42,638 bases of DNA from Akkermansia muciniphila (lineage in GTDB: Bacteria; Verrucomicrobiota; Verrucomicrobiia; Limisphaerales; UBA1100), in contig CAMDOH010000019.1 in the NCBI GenBank assembly GCA_945903605.1, positions 1 to 42,638 of the forward strand, read 5' to 3'. Position 1 is the first letter of the stretch; every line of letters starts with the position of its first letter. Below, piece after piece: positions 17,275 through 25,826 of the stretch. A model generated the notes under the pieces. The model saw nothing but the letters and a program-made list of their open reading frames with translations, was not told where the DNA came from and searched no databases. The position numbers and the translations under genes were made by a program.

Positions 17275-17835
17275 TCACTTGCTGCTGCGTTTTAGAATCG
17301 CCATCGCTTTTTCTGCAATTCCATCGACCGGCCATAACCGCCCAATTCCTTCATAACCGCACGAAAGCATTCCTTCATCCGGGCCAACAAATATCGCACC
17401 CCGATCCTTGAGTGCTGTGACGTTCGATTGTGTCGCCGGATGCCGCCACATTTTCCCATTCATCGCCGGCGCAATCAATAACTTCGCCTTTGGATTCAAT
17501 GCCAGAGCGATGCAACTCAACGCATCATCGGCCATTCCATTGGCCAACTTCGCGATGATGTTGGCTGTCGCCGGCGCGATCAGTAATAAATCCGCATCGT
17601 CGGCCAATCGCACATGCGCCGGCTTCCAACCCTCTTCCTCATCGTAAAGTCCCGTCACGACCGGATGGCGCGTGAGTGTCTTGAATGGCAACGGCGTGAT
17701 GAATCGCTGCGCATCGGCGGTCATCACCACGTTTACGTTCGCGCCCGATTTCGTCAACAGACTCGCCAAGTCCGCTGCTTTATGTGCCGCGATCGAACCC
17801 GTGACTCCGAGGACAATGTTGGGTTTCTTTGCCAT
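17275..17835 (-). CDS. coaC: Phosphopantothenoylcysteine decarboxylase (stand-alone CoaC)
   Basis: An FMN-dependent decarboxylase making 4'-phosphopantetheine in CoA synthesis. The 186-residue flavoprotein has IVLGVTGSIAAHKAADL, the catalytic His in AHVRLADDAD, LIAPATANIIAKLANGMADD, the substrate clamp APAMNGKMW and the redox-active Cys in LSCGYEGIGRL. These are all the catalytic marks of Dfp/CoaC. The usual bacterial protein is a CoaBC fusion of about 400 residues. Here the CoaB synthetase half is absent and is not encoded next door. ATG 17835 follows the gmk stop by seven bases; a longer frame to 17892 overlaps gmk and lacks family support. Confidence 0.93.
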   Translation of the reverse strand: MAKKPNIVLGVTGSIAAHKAADLASLLTKSGANVNVVMTADAQRFITPLPFKTLTRHPVVTGLYDEEEGWKPAHVRLADDADLLLIAPATANIIAKLANGMADDALSCIALALNPKAKLLIAPAMNGKMWRHPATQSNVTALKDRGAIFVGPDEGMLSCGYEGIGRLWPVDGIAEKAMAILKRSSK

Positions 17836-17842
17836 GACTCTC

Positions 17843-18466
17843 TCAATAGTTGGGCGGCCGCGTCCGTTCGCGCCGCATCTTTTCCGCATCATGAACAGAC
17901 TGCATCCGTCTCAAATCCTCCTGCACACTCGTACTGTAAATCAAGTAGTCGAAATCCACCCACTGCGCCAATTCCACTCGCGCAACAGCCAGTCGTTTTT
18001 GAATCATGTCCGCGCTGTCTTCACCTCGAAAATTCAATCGCTGCTCCAGCAACGCTGCGTTTTCAGGTGTCAGAAATACTGACACAAGCGCCCCGCCCAA
18101 TTGCGAGTCCTTCTGCGCGATGGACCGCACGCTCGCTGCTCCCTGCACATCCACCGACAGCAACACGTCTTTGCCCAACTTCAGTTTCTCATGCACTTCA
18201 CTCTTCAGTGTGCCATACAGATTGCCATACACATTCGCGTGCTCGATGAATTCTCCCGCCGCAACCTGCCTCTCGAAAGAGTCCTTCGTGAGAAAATAAT
18301 AGTCCACACCGTCGCGCTCCAGTCCCCGTGGCGAGCGAGTGGTGCAAGTCACCGCTCGCGCCAGATTGGAATTGGCCGCCAGCAATTGCTTGCACAGCGT
18401 CGTCTTTCCACCGCCGGATGGAGCGGATAAAACAATCAGCAGCGGCTTGTCTTGTGCTTCGCTCAT
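17843..18466 (-). CDS. gmk: Guanylate kinase
   Basis: Phosphorylates GMP to GDP. The 207-residue protein carries the P-loop SAPSGGGKTTL, TTRSPRGLERDGVDYYF (GMP-binding), EFIEHANVYGNLYGTL and DVQGAASVR, all standard for Gmk. The start ATG overlaps the yicC stop in an ATGA arrangement (18463-18466), indicating coupled translation. The yicC–gmk–(rpoZ)–coaBC neighbourhood is widely conserved in bacteria; here rpoZ is missing between gmk and coaC. Confidence 0.97.
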   Translation of the reverse strand: MSEAQDKPLLIVLSAPSGGGKTTLCKQLLAANSNLARAVTCTTRSPRGLERDGVDYYFLTKDSFERQVAAGEFIEHANVYGNLYGTLKSEVHEKLKLGKDVLLSVDVQGAASVRSIAQKDSQLGGALVSVFLTPENAALLEQRLNFRGEDSADMIQKRLAVARVELAQWVDFDYLIYSTSVQEDLRRMQSVHDAEKMRRERTRPPNY

Positions 18467-19341
18467 TCGACGTTTTGCACTTGTTCGCGAAACTTCTCCA
18501 TCTCCACTTTCATCGAAACGACCTCACGCGAAATAGCCGCATCGTTGGCTTTGGAGCCAATCGTGTTGATCTCGCGATTGATCTCCTGTGCAAGAAAATC
18601 AAGCGTGCGACCGACAGAATCCTTCGATCGAGTGCAATCTTCGAATTGTCCGAAATGGCTATGCAGTCGCGTCAGTTCTTCTGAGATGTCTGAGCGATCG
18701 GCGAAAAACACAACCTCTTTGAGCAGCCGGTCATCATCCAATGCCAGTTCCACACCCGCCGCTTTCACACGCTCGATCAATTGGGCGCGGTAACGGGACT
18801 GCGATTCCGGCGATTGAATGGCGACACGCGCCGCCGCTTCACGGATGCACTTGATGCGTGCCTGCAAATCTTTCTTCAAGTGCGCGCCTTCGCGCTCGCG
18901 CATCTTGATCAACGCGGCCAAAGCCTGCCGCAACGCCTTCTCCACTGCCGCCCAAAATGACTCCGGTTCCGCCTCCACATCGGCTGATTGCAAAACACCC
19001 GGTGCGCGAAGCAGTTGATCCAGCGTGATCGCTGAAGGAATTTTAAGCACTTTGGCGAGACGCGAAAAATCGCGGGAGTACGCCTTGGCAAGATCCGTGT
19101 TCACACGGGAAACAGCAGACTCGCGACCGGGAGCCGAATGCAACGTCACTCGAGCATTCAAACGACCGCGCGAGATGTGGCGGTTGATTTCATCGCGAAT
19201 GCGAGATTCCAGCGACTCCAGTTCACGCGGCAGATTGATGGCAATCTCCGCCTGCTTGCGATTCACCGAGTTGATCTCAACGGTGATCTTGAAGCCATTC
19301 CGAGCACATTCGCCACGCCCACATCCAGTCATTGACTTCAT
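18463..19341 (-). CDS. yicC: YicC-family endoribonuclease
   Basis: A 292-residue YicC/YloC-like protein, a family recently recognised as endoribonucleases. It begins MKSMTGCGRGE, the family's hallmark N-terminus, with EINSVNRKQAEIAINLPREL next. The C-terminal half (DUF1732-type) has DISEELTRLHSHFGQFED and the strongly conserved GRTLDFLAQEINREINTIGSKAND. ATG 19341 was chosen from that N-terminal match. It is the gene before gmk and is coupled to it by a four-base overlap. The ymdB stop is 71 bases upstream. Confidence 0.94.
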   Translation of the reverse strand: MKSMTGCGRGECARNGFKITVEINSVNRKQAEIAINLPRELESLESRIRDEINRHISRGRLNARVTLHSAPGRESAVSRVNTDLAKAYSRDFSRLAKVLKIPSAITLDQLLRAPGVLQSADVEAEPESFWAAVEKALRQALAALIKMREREGAHLKKDLQARIKCIREAAARVAIQSPESQSRYRAQLIERVKAAGVELALDDDRLLKEVVFFADRSDISEELTRLHSHFGQFEDCTRSKDSVGRTLDFLAQEINREINTIGSKANDAAISREVVSMKVEMEKFREQVQNVE

Positions 19342-19412
19342 TGATTGTTGGATTATGGCCGGATTGCGCCGTTCAATGGAAGCCGTAAAGCAGCCGCCAC
19401 ATTGATGCAATC

Positions 19413-20234
19413 CTAGTTCTGCTTTTCCTGAAGTGGCTCAGAGATGCGCTCGATCTTCAATGCCCGGCCACTCACCGGATCCATTTCAATCAATGCTCCC
19501 TGCAACAACACGCGCCCTTTAGCCACGCCGAATCGCTGCGGGATGCCGGTGAGGAAACGGCGGATGACCGGTTCAAAATCGCGCCCGAGACAACTTTCAT
19601 GCGGGCCAGTGAAACCTGCATCGCAAAGAAAAGCTGTGCCGCCGGGAAAAATCTGTTCATCAGCCGTCTGGACGTGCGTGTGTGTGCCGACGACCGCGCT
19701 CACCTGACCGTCAAGCATCCGCGCGATCGCGATCTTCTCACTGGTCGCCTCCGCGTGCATGTCCACGAAAATGATCCGGGCTTGTCCACGCAATTTCTTC
19801 ACTTCGGCCTGCGCGGCGTGAAACGGATTTTCAAGCGGTGGCTGCATAAAAGTGCGCCCCTGCAAGTTGATCACTCCAACGGTCGGCAATCCAGCTTTCT
19901 GGATGATCGTACTGCCCTGCCCGGGTGTTCCGGCCGGATAATTGAGCGGACGAACAAAACGCGGTTCAGAATTGAGCAACTCGATCACCTCTCGCTGATC
20001 GAAAAGATGGTCGCCACAAGTAATCACATCGACGCCCGCAGCAAATAATTCAGCCGCAGTTTCTGGAGTGATGCCGGAACCACCAGCCGAATTTTCGCCA
20101 TTGGCGATGATGATATCGATGTTGTGCTGAACGCGAAGTTTGGGCAGCAACCTGGCCACTGCGCGGCGTCCCGGCTCACCCACCACATCGCCGATGAAAA
20201 GTAGTTTCACTGGCCGAAACAGTAACTGACACAT
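19413..20234 (-). CDS. ymdB: YmdB-family metallophosphoesterase
   Basis: A 273-residue member of the TIGR00282/YmdB family, dinuclear-metal phosphodiesterases active on 2',3'-cyclic nucleotides in Bacillus. Metal ligands are visible in LFIGDVVGEPGRRAV, ANGENSAGGSG, FVDMHAEATSEK and VVGTHTHVQTAD. The usual GNH motif reads CGDHLFDQ here, with Asp replacing Asn. ATG 20234 has a good ribosome-binding site (GAAGGG five bases upstream). GTG 20210, next to the family-like VKLLFIGD, is the alternative. It starts the minus-strand run ymdB–yicC–gmk–coaC and is divergent from the DUF3500 gene. Pairing of an RNA-linked phosphodiesterase with the YicC RNase recalls the RNA-processing theme of these families. 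Confidence 0.9.
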   Translation of the reverse strand: MCQLLFRPVKLLFIGDVVGEPGRRAVARLLPKLRVQHNIDIIIANGENSAGGSGITPETAAELFAAGVDVITCGDHLFDQREVIELLNSEPRFVRPLNYPAGTPGQGSTIIQKAGLPTVGVINLQGRTFMQPPLENPFHAAQAEVKKLRGQARIIFVDMHAEATSEKIAIARMLDGQVSAVVGTHTHVQTADEQIFPGGTAFLCDAGFTGPHESCLGRDFEPVIRRFLTGIPQRFGVAKGRVLLQGALIEMDPVSGRALKIERISEPLQEKQN

Positions 20235-20290
20235 GCCGACCCTTCAATCTGCTTGTCGACAGTCTCGCGTTGGCGATACCATTGCACATC

Positions 20291-21337
20291 ATGAAGCGAT
20301 TCATCTGCATTTCTCTTTTCCTCGTCATAACAACCTTCTGTTTGACCGCAGCTGCACCGACTGCGCCCGAACAAATGGCTGCCGCAGCGAGCAAATTGCT
20401 CGGCACGCTTTCCACCGAACAAACTGCCAAGGCCGTTTATGAACTCAAAAGCGATGTGCGCACGGCGTGGCACTTCATCCCGAGCGAGATGCTGACGGGC
20501 GGCTCGCGAAAGGGGCTTCCGTTCAAAGATATGTCGGCGGCTCAACGCAAACTCGTTCATGATTTGCTGAAGACAATTTTGAGCGAGCGGGGACAGGCAA
20601 AGGTCAACGGCATCATCAGTCTTGAAGATATTCTGCGCGAAATGGAAGGCACCAAGGCGCGTGTGAAACGCGACCCTGAATTGTACTTCATCTCGATCTA
20701 CGGCAAGCCGGAGGCAAAGGGCACTTGGGCGTGGCGCTTCGAAGGCCACCATCTTTCGCTGAATTATCTGATTGTTGAAGGAAGAGAAATTGCGGTCACG
20801 CCCACGTTTATGGGCAGCAATCCCGGTGAAGTCCGCACAGGTTCGAGAAAGGGAACGCGCGTGCTTGCTGCGGAGGAAGACTTGGGCCGAGCATTGGCCA
20901 AATCGCTCAATCCAGACCAGCTAAAGACTGCGGTCTTTTCCGCTGAAGCGCCGAAGGACATTATCACTGCCGCTGATCGAAAAGCCAAACAGCTATCGCC
21001 CGCTGGTATTTCTGCGACTGAAATGAACAAGGAACAGCGCGGAATGCTGGCCAAGCTCATCAACGAGTACCTCACTCGCCACCGTGCTGAACAGGCCGAT
21101 AAAGATTGGCAGAAAATTGAAACAGCCGGGGTGGATAAGATCAGTTTCGCTTGGGCGGGTTCGATTGAGTCGGGGAAAGGACACTACTACCGCGTGCAAG
21201 GCCCGACATTCCTGCTCGAATACGACAATACGCAGAATGAGGCCAATCATGTCCACGCTGTTTGGCGTGATTTCGAGAATGACTTCGGCGATGATATTCT
21301 GCGCAGACATTACGACCAAGCTCATCCAAAGAAGTAA
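20291..21337 (+). CDS. Secreted DUF3500 family protein
   Basis: A 348-residue exported protein of unknown function. ATG 20291 gives a signal peptide, MKRFICISLFLVITTFCLTAA. The mature part matches DUF3500 proteins: TEQTAKAVYELKSDVRTAWHF, FIPSEMLTGGSRKGLPFKDM, YFISIYGKPEAKGTWAWRFEGHH and a C-terminal VDKISFAWAGSIESGKGHYYRVQG. The repeated GKP/W-x-W-RFEGHHLSLN and GHYYRVQGPTFLLEYDN blocks are the family signature. No catalytic role is established. Its TAA stop overlaps the ATG of the next gene (TAATG at 21335-21339), suggesting linked translation with the rRNA methyltransferase, although the two have no evident functional relation. Confidence 0.82.
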   Translation: MKRFICISLFLVITTFCLTAAAPTAPEQMAAAASKLLGTLSTEQTAKAVYELKSDVRTAWHFIPSEMLTGGSRKGLPFKDMSAAQRKLVHDLLKTILSERGQAKVNGIISLEDILREMEGTKARVKRDPELYFISIYGKPEAKGTWAWRFEGHHLSLNYLIVEGREIAVTPTFMGSNPGEVRTGSRKGTRVLAAEEDLGRALAKSLNPDQLKTAVFSAEAPKDIITAADRKAKQLSPAGISATEMNKEQRGMLAKLINEYLTRHRAEQADKDWQKIETAGVDKISFAWAGSIESGKGHYYRVQGPTFLLEYDNTQNEANHVHAVWRDFENDFGDDILRRHYDQAHPKK

Positions 21338-22527
21338 TGTCCGAAACAAAACCTGTCTGCATGACTTCACCGCTGGCTGAAAGTGAGCCGATCCCGAACG
21401 CATTGGCTGTCGGCCAGAAACTGATTCTGACCGTGAGCGATATCGCTTTTGGCGGCGAAGGTGTCGCGCGCGCAGAAAACTTCGTTGTGTTCATCCCGTT
21501 CGTCGCGCTTGGAGAAGTTGTGGAAGTCAAACTGACTGAAGTTAAAAAGAACTTCGGCCGCGCTCAACTCGTGCGTGTCATCACTCCCTCTCCCAATCGT
21601 GTGACACCACCCTGCACCTACTTTGGACAATGCGGCGGCTGCCAATATCAGCACATCGCCTACGACGCACAGCTCCACATCAAGCACAAGCAGATCACCG
21701 ATCTGTTCGATCGCGTGGGTGGATTTCCCGCCGCGCTCATCGATCCAGTCATCCCCTGCCCGCAACCCTTCGGTTACCGGAACCGAATCATGATCCGCAG
21801 CCAGTGGAACAAGACCCTGCAGAAACTCGAGGTCGGCTATCTCCGCCACGACAACAATTTCGTCGTGAGCATCGATGAATGTAAGATTGCTGAACCGGCG
21901 CTCAACGAGCAGATCAAACTCGTGAGAGCAAACCCGCCGCACAAAGGAGGATTGAAGGTCGCGCTCCGAATCGCTGCCGAAGGCTGGCAGGTTCCGCGCG
22001 ATTCGTTCTTTCAAAATAATTTCTTCCTCTTGCCAAAGCTGGTCGCGACAGTGCGCGCACGCCTGCTAGACAGCGGCGCGAAGCATCTCGTGGACGCCTA
22101 CTGCGGCGTAGGTTTTTTCAGTGTCGAACTCGCCGACCTCGTTGAATCCTACGCAGGCGTCGAGATCGACATGCAAGCGATCAAAGCTGCGCGCAACAAT
22201 GCCGCCGGACGAAACCGCACCAACGGCGACTTCATCATCGGCCCAACCGAGGAATTGTTGCCAACCCTCTTGAATCGTTTCAGCGCGGAAAAGACATGCG
22301 TCATTCTTGATCCACCCCGCACCGGCTGCGCACCCAAAGGGATCCAGCAACTACGCGAGTTGCGTCCCGCCCAGCTCATTTACGTGTCATGTCATCCGGC
22401 CACACTTGCGCGCGACCTCCAACTGCTCTGCGCCGATGGAGTATACAAGCTGGAGAAAGTCGTGCCATTGGACATGTTCCCACAAACACAACACGTCGAG
22501 TGCGTGGCCGATCTCCGACGAATGTGA
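21337..22527 (+). CDS. 23S rRNA (uracil-5-)-methyltransferase, TrmA/RlmD family
   Basis: A 396-residue SAM-dependent RNA m5U methyltransferase. The N-terminal TRAM domain (~25-85) is followed by a [4Fe-4S] cysteine cluster, CTYFGQCGGCQYQH. The methyltransferase domain has VDAYCGVGFFSVEL (SAM site), ILDPPRTGC, and the catalytic Cys in YVSCHPATLARDL. RlmD, RlmC, RlmCD and TrmA share this layout, so the target uridine is not assigned. It is most like the broad RumA group that modifies 23S rRNA. The start overlaps the DUF3500 stop by one base, and a GT4 gene follows after six bases. Confidence 0.92.
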   Translation: MSETKPVCMTSPLAESEPIPNALAVGQKLILTVSDIAFGGEGVARAENFVVFIPFVALGEVVEVKLTEVKKNFGRAQLVRVITPSPNRVTPPCTYFGQCGGCQYQHIAYDAQLHIKHKQITDLFDRVGGFPAALIDPVIPCPQPFGYRNRIMIRSQWNKTLQKLEVGYLRHDNNFVVSIDECKIAEPALNEQIKLVRANPPHKGGLKVALRIAAEGWQVPRDSFFQNNFFLLPKLVATVRARLLDSGAKHLVDAYCGVGFFSVELADLVESYAGVEIDMQAIKAARNNAAGRNRTNGDFIIGPTEELLPTLLNRFSAEKTCVILDPPRTGCAPKGIQQLRELRPAQLIYVSCHPATLARDLQLLCADGVYKLEKVVPLDMFPQTQHVECVADLRRM

Positions 22528-22533
22528 ACAGCG

Positions 22534-23700
22534 ATGCGCGTCGCGCATGTCATCACGCGATTGATTGTTGGCGGTGCGCAGGAAAACACCGTGGCAAGTG
22601 TGTTCGGCCTTCGCGAACGCCACGCTGTGGATTGCCACCTCATCAGCGGCCCAACCACTGGCCCCGAAGGTTCGCTTGAACCGCTCTTCGCAAACTGTCC
22701 CGACCTGCTCACCATCATCCCTGAACTTGTCCGACCCATTTGCCCATGGAACGATTCGCTGGCGTTGCGCCATCTCACGCTGCTGTTCCGCAAACAGAAA
22801 CCGGACATCGTTCACACCCACAGCGGAAAGGCCGGTGTGCTGGGGCGTTTGGCCGCAAGGCTCGCCGACGTCCCAGCCATCATTCACACGGTACATGGGC
22901 CATCATTCGGACCTGCATTCGGACCGCTGGCAAACTTCTGCTTTCGATCTGCCGAGCGAATCGCTGCAGGTTGTACAACGCATTTCGTGACCGTGGCAGA
23001 TGCGATGACCGATCAATATCTGGCGGCTGGCATTGGCCACCGCGACCGATACAAAAGAATCTACAGCGGATTTAATCTTGGCCCATTCCTCGCGGCTCAA
23101 AACAATCTGGAACTGCGGATTCGGCTTGGACTGGCTCCGGACGATATTGTCATCGGCAAAATCGCGCGACTATTTGAACTCAAAGGTCACGATGATTTAT
23201 TCGCCGTGGCGCCTGATTTGGTTCGGCGCTTTCCGAAGCTCAAGTTTCTATTCGTTGGCGACGGGGCTTGGCGCGGACGTTTTGTTCAGATGGCGCGCGC
23301 ACTCGGCCTTGAAAAACATTTCGTGTTCGCTGGCCTTGTCGATCCTGCCGATGTGCCGGGTTATGTGGGCGTGATGGATGTGCTCGTTCATCTCTCGCGT
23401 CGAGAAGGGTTGCCGCGCGCATTGCCGCAGGCGATGGCGGCTGGAAAACCGATTGTTGCATTTGATTGTGATGGTGCCCGTGAAGTCTGCCACGATGGCG
23501 AGACTGGATTTCTGCTCAAGCTGGGTGATCTCGACGGTCTGAGGTTGGCCATGGAAATGTTATCGAGCGATGCGGCGATGCGTTTGCGCTTGGGCAAGTG
23601 CGGTCAGGCTTTCGTGAAGGACCGATTCGAGGTCGAACGGATGGTGGATGAATTGTTCGGACTCTATGAATCCTGCCTACGGAAAGCGGTCAGAAGCTGA
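22534..23700 (+). CDS. GT4 family glycosyltransferase
   Basis: A 388-residue GT-B fold transferase. The N-terminal acceptor domain begins VAHVITRLIVGGAQENT and includes DIVHTHSGKAGVLGRLAAR and HTVHGPSFG. The C-terminal nucleotide-sugar domain has GKIARLFELKGHDDLF, FLFVGDGAWRGRF and SRREGLPRALPQAMAAGKPIVAF (the EX7E-like motif, with Gln-Ala before Met). It is probably involved in LPS, capsule or glycolipid synthesis at the inner-membrane face. Donor and acceptor are unknown. It follows the rRNA methyltransferase by six bases, and its 3' end overlaps the convergent SGNH-like gene by 11 bases. Confidence 0.88.
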   Translation: MRVAHVITRLIVGGAQENTVASVFGLRERHAVDCHLISGPTTGPEGSLEPLFANCPDLLTIIPELVRPICPWNDSLALRHLTLLFRKQKPDIVHTHSGKAGVLGRLAARLADVPAIIHTVHGPSFGPAFGPLANFCFRSAERIAAGCTTHFVTVADAMTDQYLAAGIGHRDRYKRIYSGFNLGPFLAAQNNLELRIRLGLAPDDIVIGKIARLFELKGHDDLFAVAPDLVRRFPKLKFLFVGDGAWRGRFVQMARALGLEKHFVFAGLVDPADVPGYVGVMDVLVHLSRREGLPRALPQAMAAGKPIVAFDCDGAREVCHDGETGFLLKLGDLDGLRLAMEMLSSDAAMRLRLGKCGQAFVKDRFEVERMVDELFGLYESCLRKAVRS

Positions 23701-24625
23701 TGCCGGTCGGATTGGCCTCGAACATTTCCCAAGCCAGCTTTTGTATGAAGATGAGTTCTTCTTCTGTGATCATGTGAAGGCCGCCGTCTGAGAGGCCGAG
23801 CGGACTTTGCCAAGTCAGGCAAGTGTACAGAATGCAGGCGTTGAGATAAACCCCGTGTGGCGTGGGAGTGAAACGGTCGCGTTGCCGGAGTTTGAGTTGC
23901 GGGCGACGTTCTTCGCAGACTTCCCACACACGGCCGGCAGGAAAATACGGAATGGAAATCAGCTGGCTGACATTTCCATGCGCGCCCTCGGTCCGATCGA
24001 GAAATTCGCTGGCTGAAAAAATCTCGTCGCCATACGACCACGTCATGAACAGGGCTGTTTGCGATTGGGCGTCCATGATGGACTGATTCAGATTCGTCAC
24101 CGAGTTGCGAAATTGTCCAAAAGCATAAACGGGAATCTGGCGGCTCTCTTGCAAGATGACGGCATCCCAGCAAAGTCTGTTGGTTGGATTGGTTCGATCG
24201 GGAATGGTGGTGGTGATGAGCGTGCGGCTCTGAATGTCGGTGTAGTGATTGAACAACGTATAAACGCCCGGCGCGCGGGAGGTGGCCTTGACCTTGAATT
24301 TGCCGCGCGTAGCCATCTGCGTGATGACATCGGCAAGGGAGTTGATTCCTTCGCCAGTCACGCCGTCACCCAGAATCAGCACGCGCAACGTTTCAGGAAA
24401 CGTGGCGCGATTGGTCGTGTACGTCAGCAGATTGGTCGGCGCCCAGACGGATACGGGTGAGCTTGGATTGCCGACAGCCACAGGCAATCCTCTGCGCCAA
24501 TCCCAGCGAATTCCCGAACGCTCGGCTATCTGCGCTGGACTGGCGAGCAGCAGGTCAATCCCAGCTATCATCGCGACAAACGCAAGCAGAGTAAGCAGGA
24601 GCGAATCTGATCTTGTCGGTTTCAA
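23690..24625 (-). CDS. SGNH-hydrolase-like protein lacking catalytic residues
   Basis: A 311-residue exported or membrane-anchored protein. The TTG start (24625) gives a hydrophobic N-terminus, SLLLTLLAFVAMIAGIDLLLA. The body resembles SGNH/DUF4886-like hydrolases: VLILGDGVTGEG where the family has GNSFT or GDS, then DAVILQESRQIPVY (block with Gln), and RDRFTPTPHGVYLNACILYTCL where families have a DxxHP then G-YL-A. The nucleophilic Ser is replaced by Gly88 and the catalytic His by Thr253, so the protein is probably not an esterase. This is a distant-similarity call. It is alone between a GT4 gene (3' overlap) and an esterase gene 55 bases upstream on the same strand. Confidence 0.65.
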   Translation of the reverse strand: MKPTRSDSLLLTLLAFVAMIAGIDLLLASPAQIAERSGIRWDWRRGLPVAVGNPSSPVSVWAPTNLLTYTTNRATFPETLRVLILGDGVTGEGINSLADVITQMATRGKFKVKATSRAPGVYTLFNHYTDIQSRTLITTTIPDRTNPTNRLCWDAVILQESRQIPVYAFGQFRNSVTNLNQSIMDAQSQTALFMTWSYGDEIFSASEFLDRTEGAHGNVSQLISIPYFPAGRVWEVCEERRPQLKLRQRDRFTPTPHGVYLNACILYTCLTWQSPLGLSDGGLHMITEEELIFIQKLAWEMFEANPTGISF

Positions 24626-24680
24626 CCTAGTTTGACTATGGCTTTGGATTGTTGATGTGTCAACGCTGCGAGACCTGTGG

Positions 24681-25601
24681 TTACGGCTTCAGGTGCTTCT
24701 TGAAAAACTCGGCGACCATCTTGCCGACATCTGGGCTACGCAGTCCGTGTCCCGAACCTTTTTCAACATAGAGCGTGACCGGCACGTCTGCTTTCTTCAG
24801 CGCCTTTTCCAGAAGCTCGCTTTGATGAAGCGGCACCAGCGGATCTTTGTCGCCGTGCATGATGAGAAATGGCGCGTCGCCTTGGGTGACGAATGTAATG
24901 GGATTGGCCTTGGCGACGACGTCTTTCTTCTCGGACAGCTTTCCGCCGACGAGGCGAAAGAGTAGCGATTTGGGATCGTCTGGAAGAACGGCATCGTCGA
25001 CCAACTTGGCATTCGCATAATTGTAATACTCGAGAAAGTCGGTCGGACCGAACACGTCGCACACCGCTTGTACGCGGCTGGAACGGTCGAGGTTCTGGCC
25101 TTTATCAAAATCTTTCACATCGCCTGTGGTGCCGAGCAATGCCACGAGATGCCCGCCAGCCGAAGCGCCCCACACGCCGATCTTGTCGGGGTTGATCCGG
25201 TTCTTGGCTGCGTTGGCGCGAAGCCATCGGATGGCCGCCTTGCAATCTTCGATCTGCGCCGGGTAGATAGCGTGCTGGCTAAAACGGTAATTGATACTCG
25301 CCACCGCGTAGCCGTTCTTCGCAAAGCCGAGTGCCGGTGGGTTTTCTTTGCTGCCGCCCACCCAACCGCCGCCGTGTATCCAAACGATCAACGGCAGATT
25401 CTCGCCTTTCTCGGGCAGGAACAAATCCAGTTTTTGACGTTCGTGGCCGTTGCTCACATAAGCGATGTCTCGTTGTGCGATGACGCCCGGAATCTGTTGC
25501 GGAGCTTGAGGCGCCGCTAATTTGGTTTTTGGATTTGGCTCCGCGCCGATGGTGGCGAAAACAAATGCGACAAAAGAGAATGCGATCAAGGTGTATTTCA
25601 T
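24681..25601 (-). CDS. Secreted alpha/beta hydrolase (BD-FAE/HSL-type esterase)
   Basis: A 306-residue exported esterase. After a signal (YTLIAFSFVAFVFATIGAE) the enzyme shows LDLFLPEKGENLPLIVWIHGGGW (oxyanion hole HGGGW), the nucleophile elbow WGASAGGHLVA, the acid in MHGDKDPLVP and the base His in KGSGHGLRSP. A complete Ser-Asp-His triad is therefore present. Relatives act on acyl groups of plant polysaccharides (acetyl-xylan or feruloyl esterase) or small esters; the natural substrate is unknown. It belongs to the polysaccharide-processing flavour of the window along with the sulfatase. ATG 25601 has no strong ribosome-binding site. Confidence 0.9.
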   Translation of the reverse strand: MKYTLIAFSFVAFVFATIGAEPNPKTKLAAPQAPQQIPGVIAQRDIAYVSNGHERQKLDLFLPEKGENLPLIVWIHGGGWVGGSKENPPALGFAKNGYAVASINYRFSQHAIYPAQIEDCKAAIRWLRANAAKNRINPDKIGVWGASAGGHLVALLGTTGDVKDFDKGQNLDRSSRVQAVCDVFGPTDFLEYYNYANAKLVDDAVLPDDPKSLLFRLVGGKLSEKKDVVAKANPITFVTQGDAPFLIMHGDKDPLVPLHQSELLEKALKKADVPVTLYVEKGSGHGLRSPDVGKMVAEFFKKHLKP

Positions 25602-25697
25602 TGAATCAAGTTAACGGGCCGATAGATGTCTGAAATCGGCAGAGGTTACAATCCATTCCGCCTTTGAGGGAGCAATGTGGGCCGCAGGAAATCGGCG

Positions 25698-25727
25698 TTG
25701 CAATCCAACTGCGCTGCTGGCAAGAAT
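25698..25727 (+). promoter_or_regulatory. Candidate promoter for tRNA-Pro
   Basis: TTGCAA (25698-25703), an 18-base spacer and AAGAAT (25722-25727) lie 14 bases before the tRNA start, a usual distance. Both boxes are only 4-5 matches out of six. Confidence 0.4.
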
Positions 25728-25741
25728 CCCCGTCCTTGGTT

Positions 25742-25819
25742 CGGGGCGTAGCGTAGTCTGGCTAGCGCGCTTGTTTCGGGTACAAGAGGTCGTGAGTTCA
25801 AATCTCACCGCCCCGACCA
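25742..25819 (+). tRNA. tRNA-Pro (anticodon CGG)
   Basis: A 78-base cloverleaf can be folded by eye. The acceptor stem CGGGGCG pairs with CGCCCCG, followed by discriminator A and an encoded CCA. The anticodon arm is CTTGT-TTCGGGT-ACAAG with anticodon CGG reading the proline codon CCG. The T arm is GTGAG-TTCAAAT-CTCAC. The D arm is AGCGTAGTCTGGCTAGCG-like. The CCA end is encoded. The tRNA is alone, seven bases from the stop of the Nudix gene on the opposite strand. A reverse-strand reading frame through it is a familiar artefact. Confidence 0.97.
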
Positions 25820-25826
25820 TCCCAAT

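Noticed and set aside
24649-24664. GTTGA-TGTG-TCAAC inverted repeat between the esterase and SGNH-like genes
   Set aside because: Five-base arms with no U-run; too short to call a terminator or an operator.
25611-25820. Minus-strand 69-codon open frame through the tRNA-Pro gene
   Set aside because: Its first part is simply the antisense of the tRNA, a well-known false protein found in many databases; the tRNA on the plus strand is complete.
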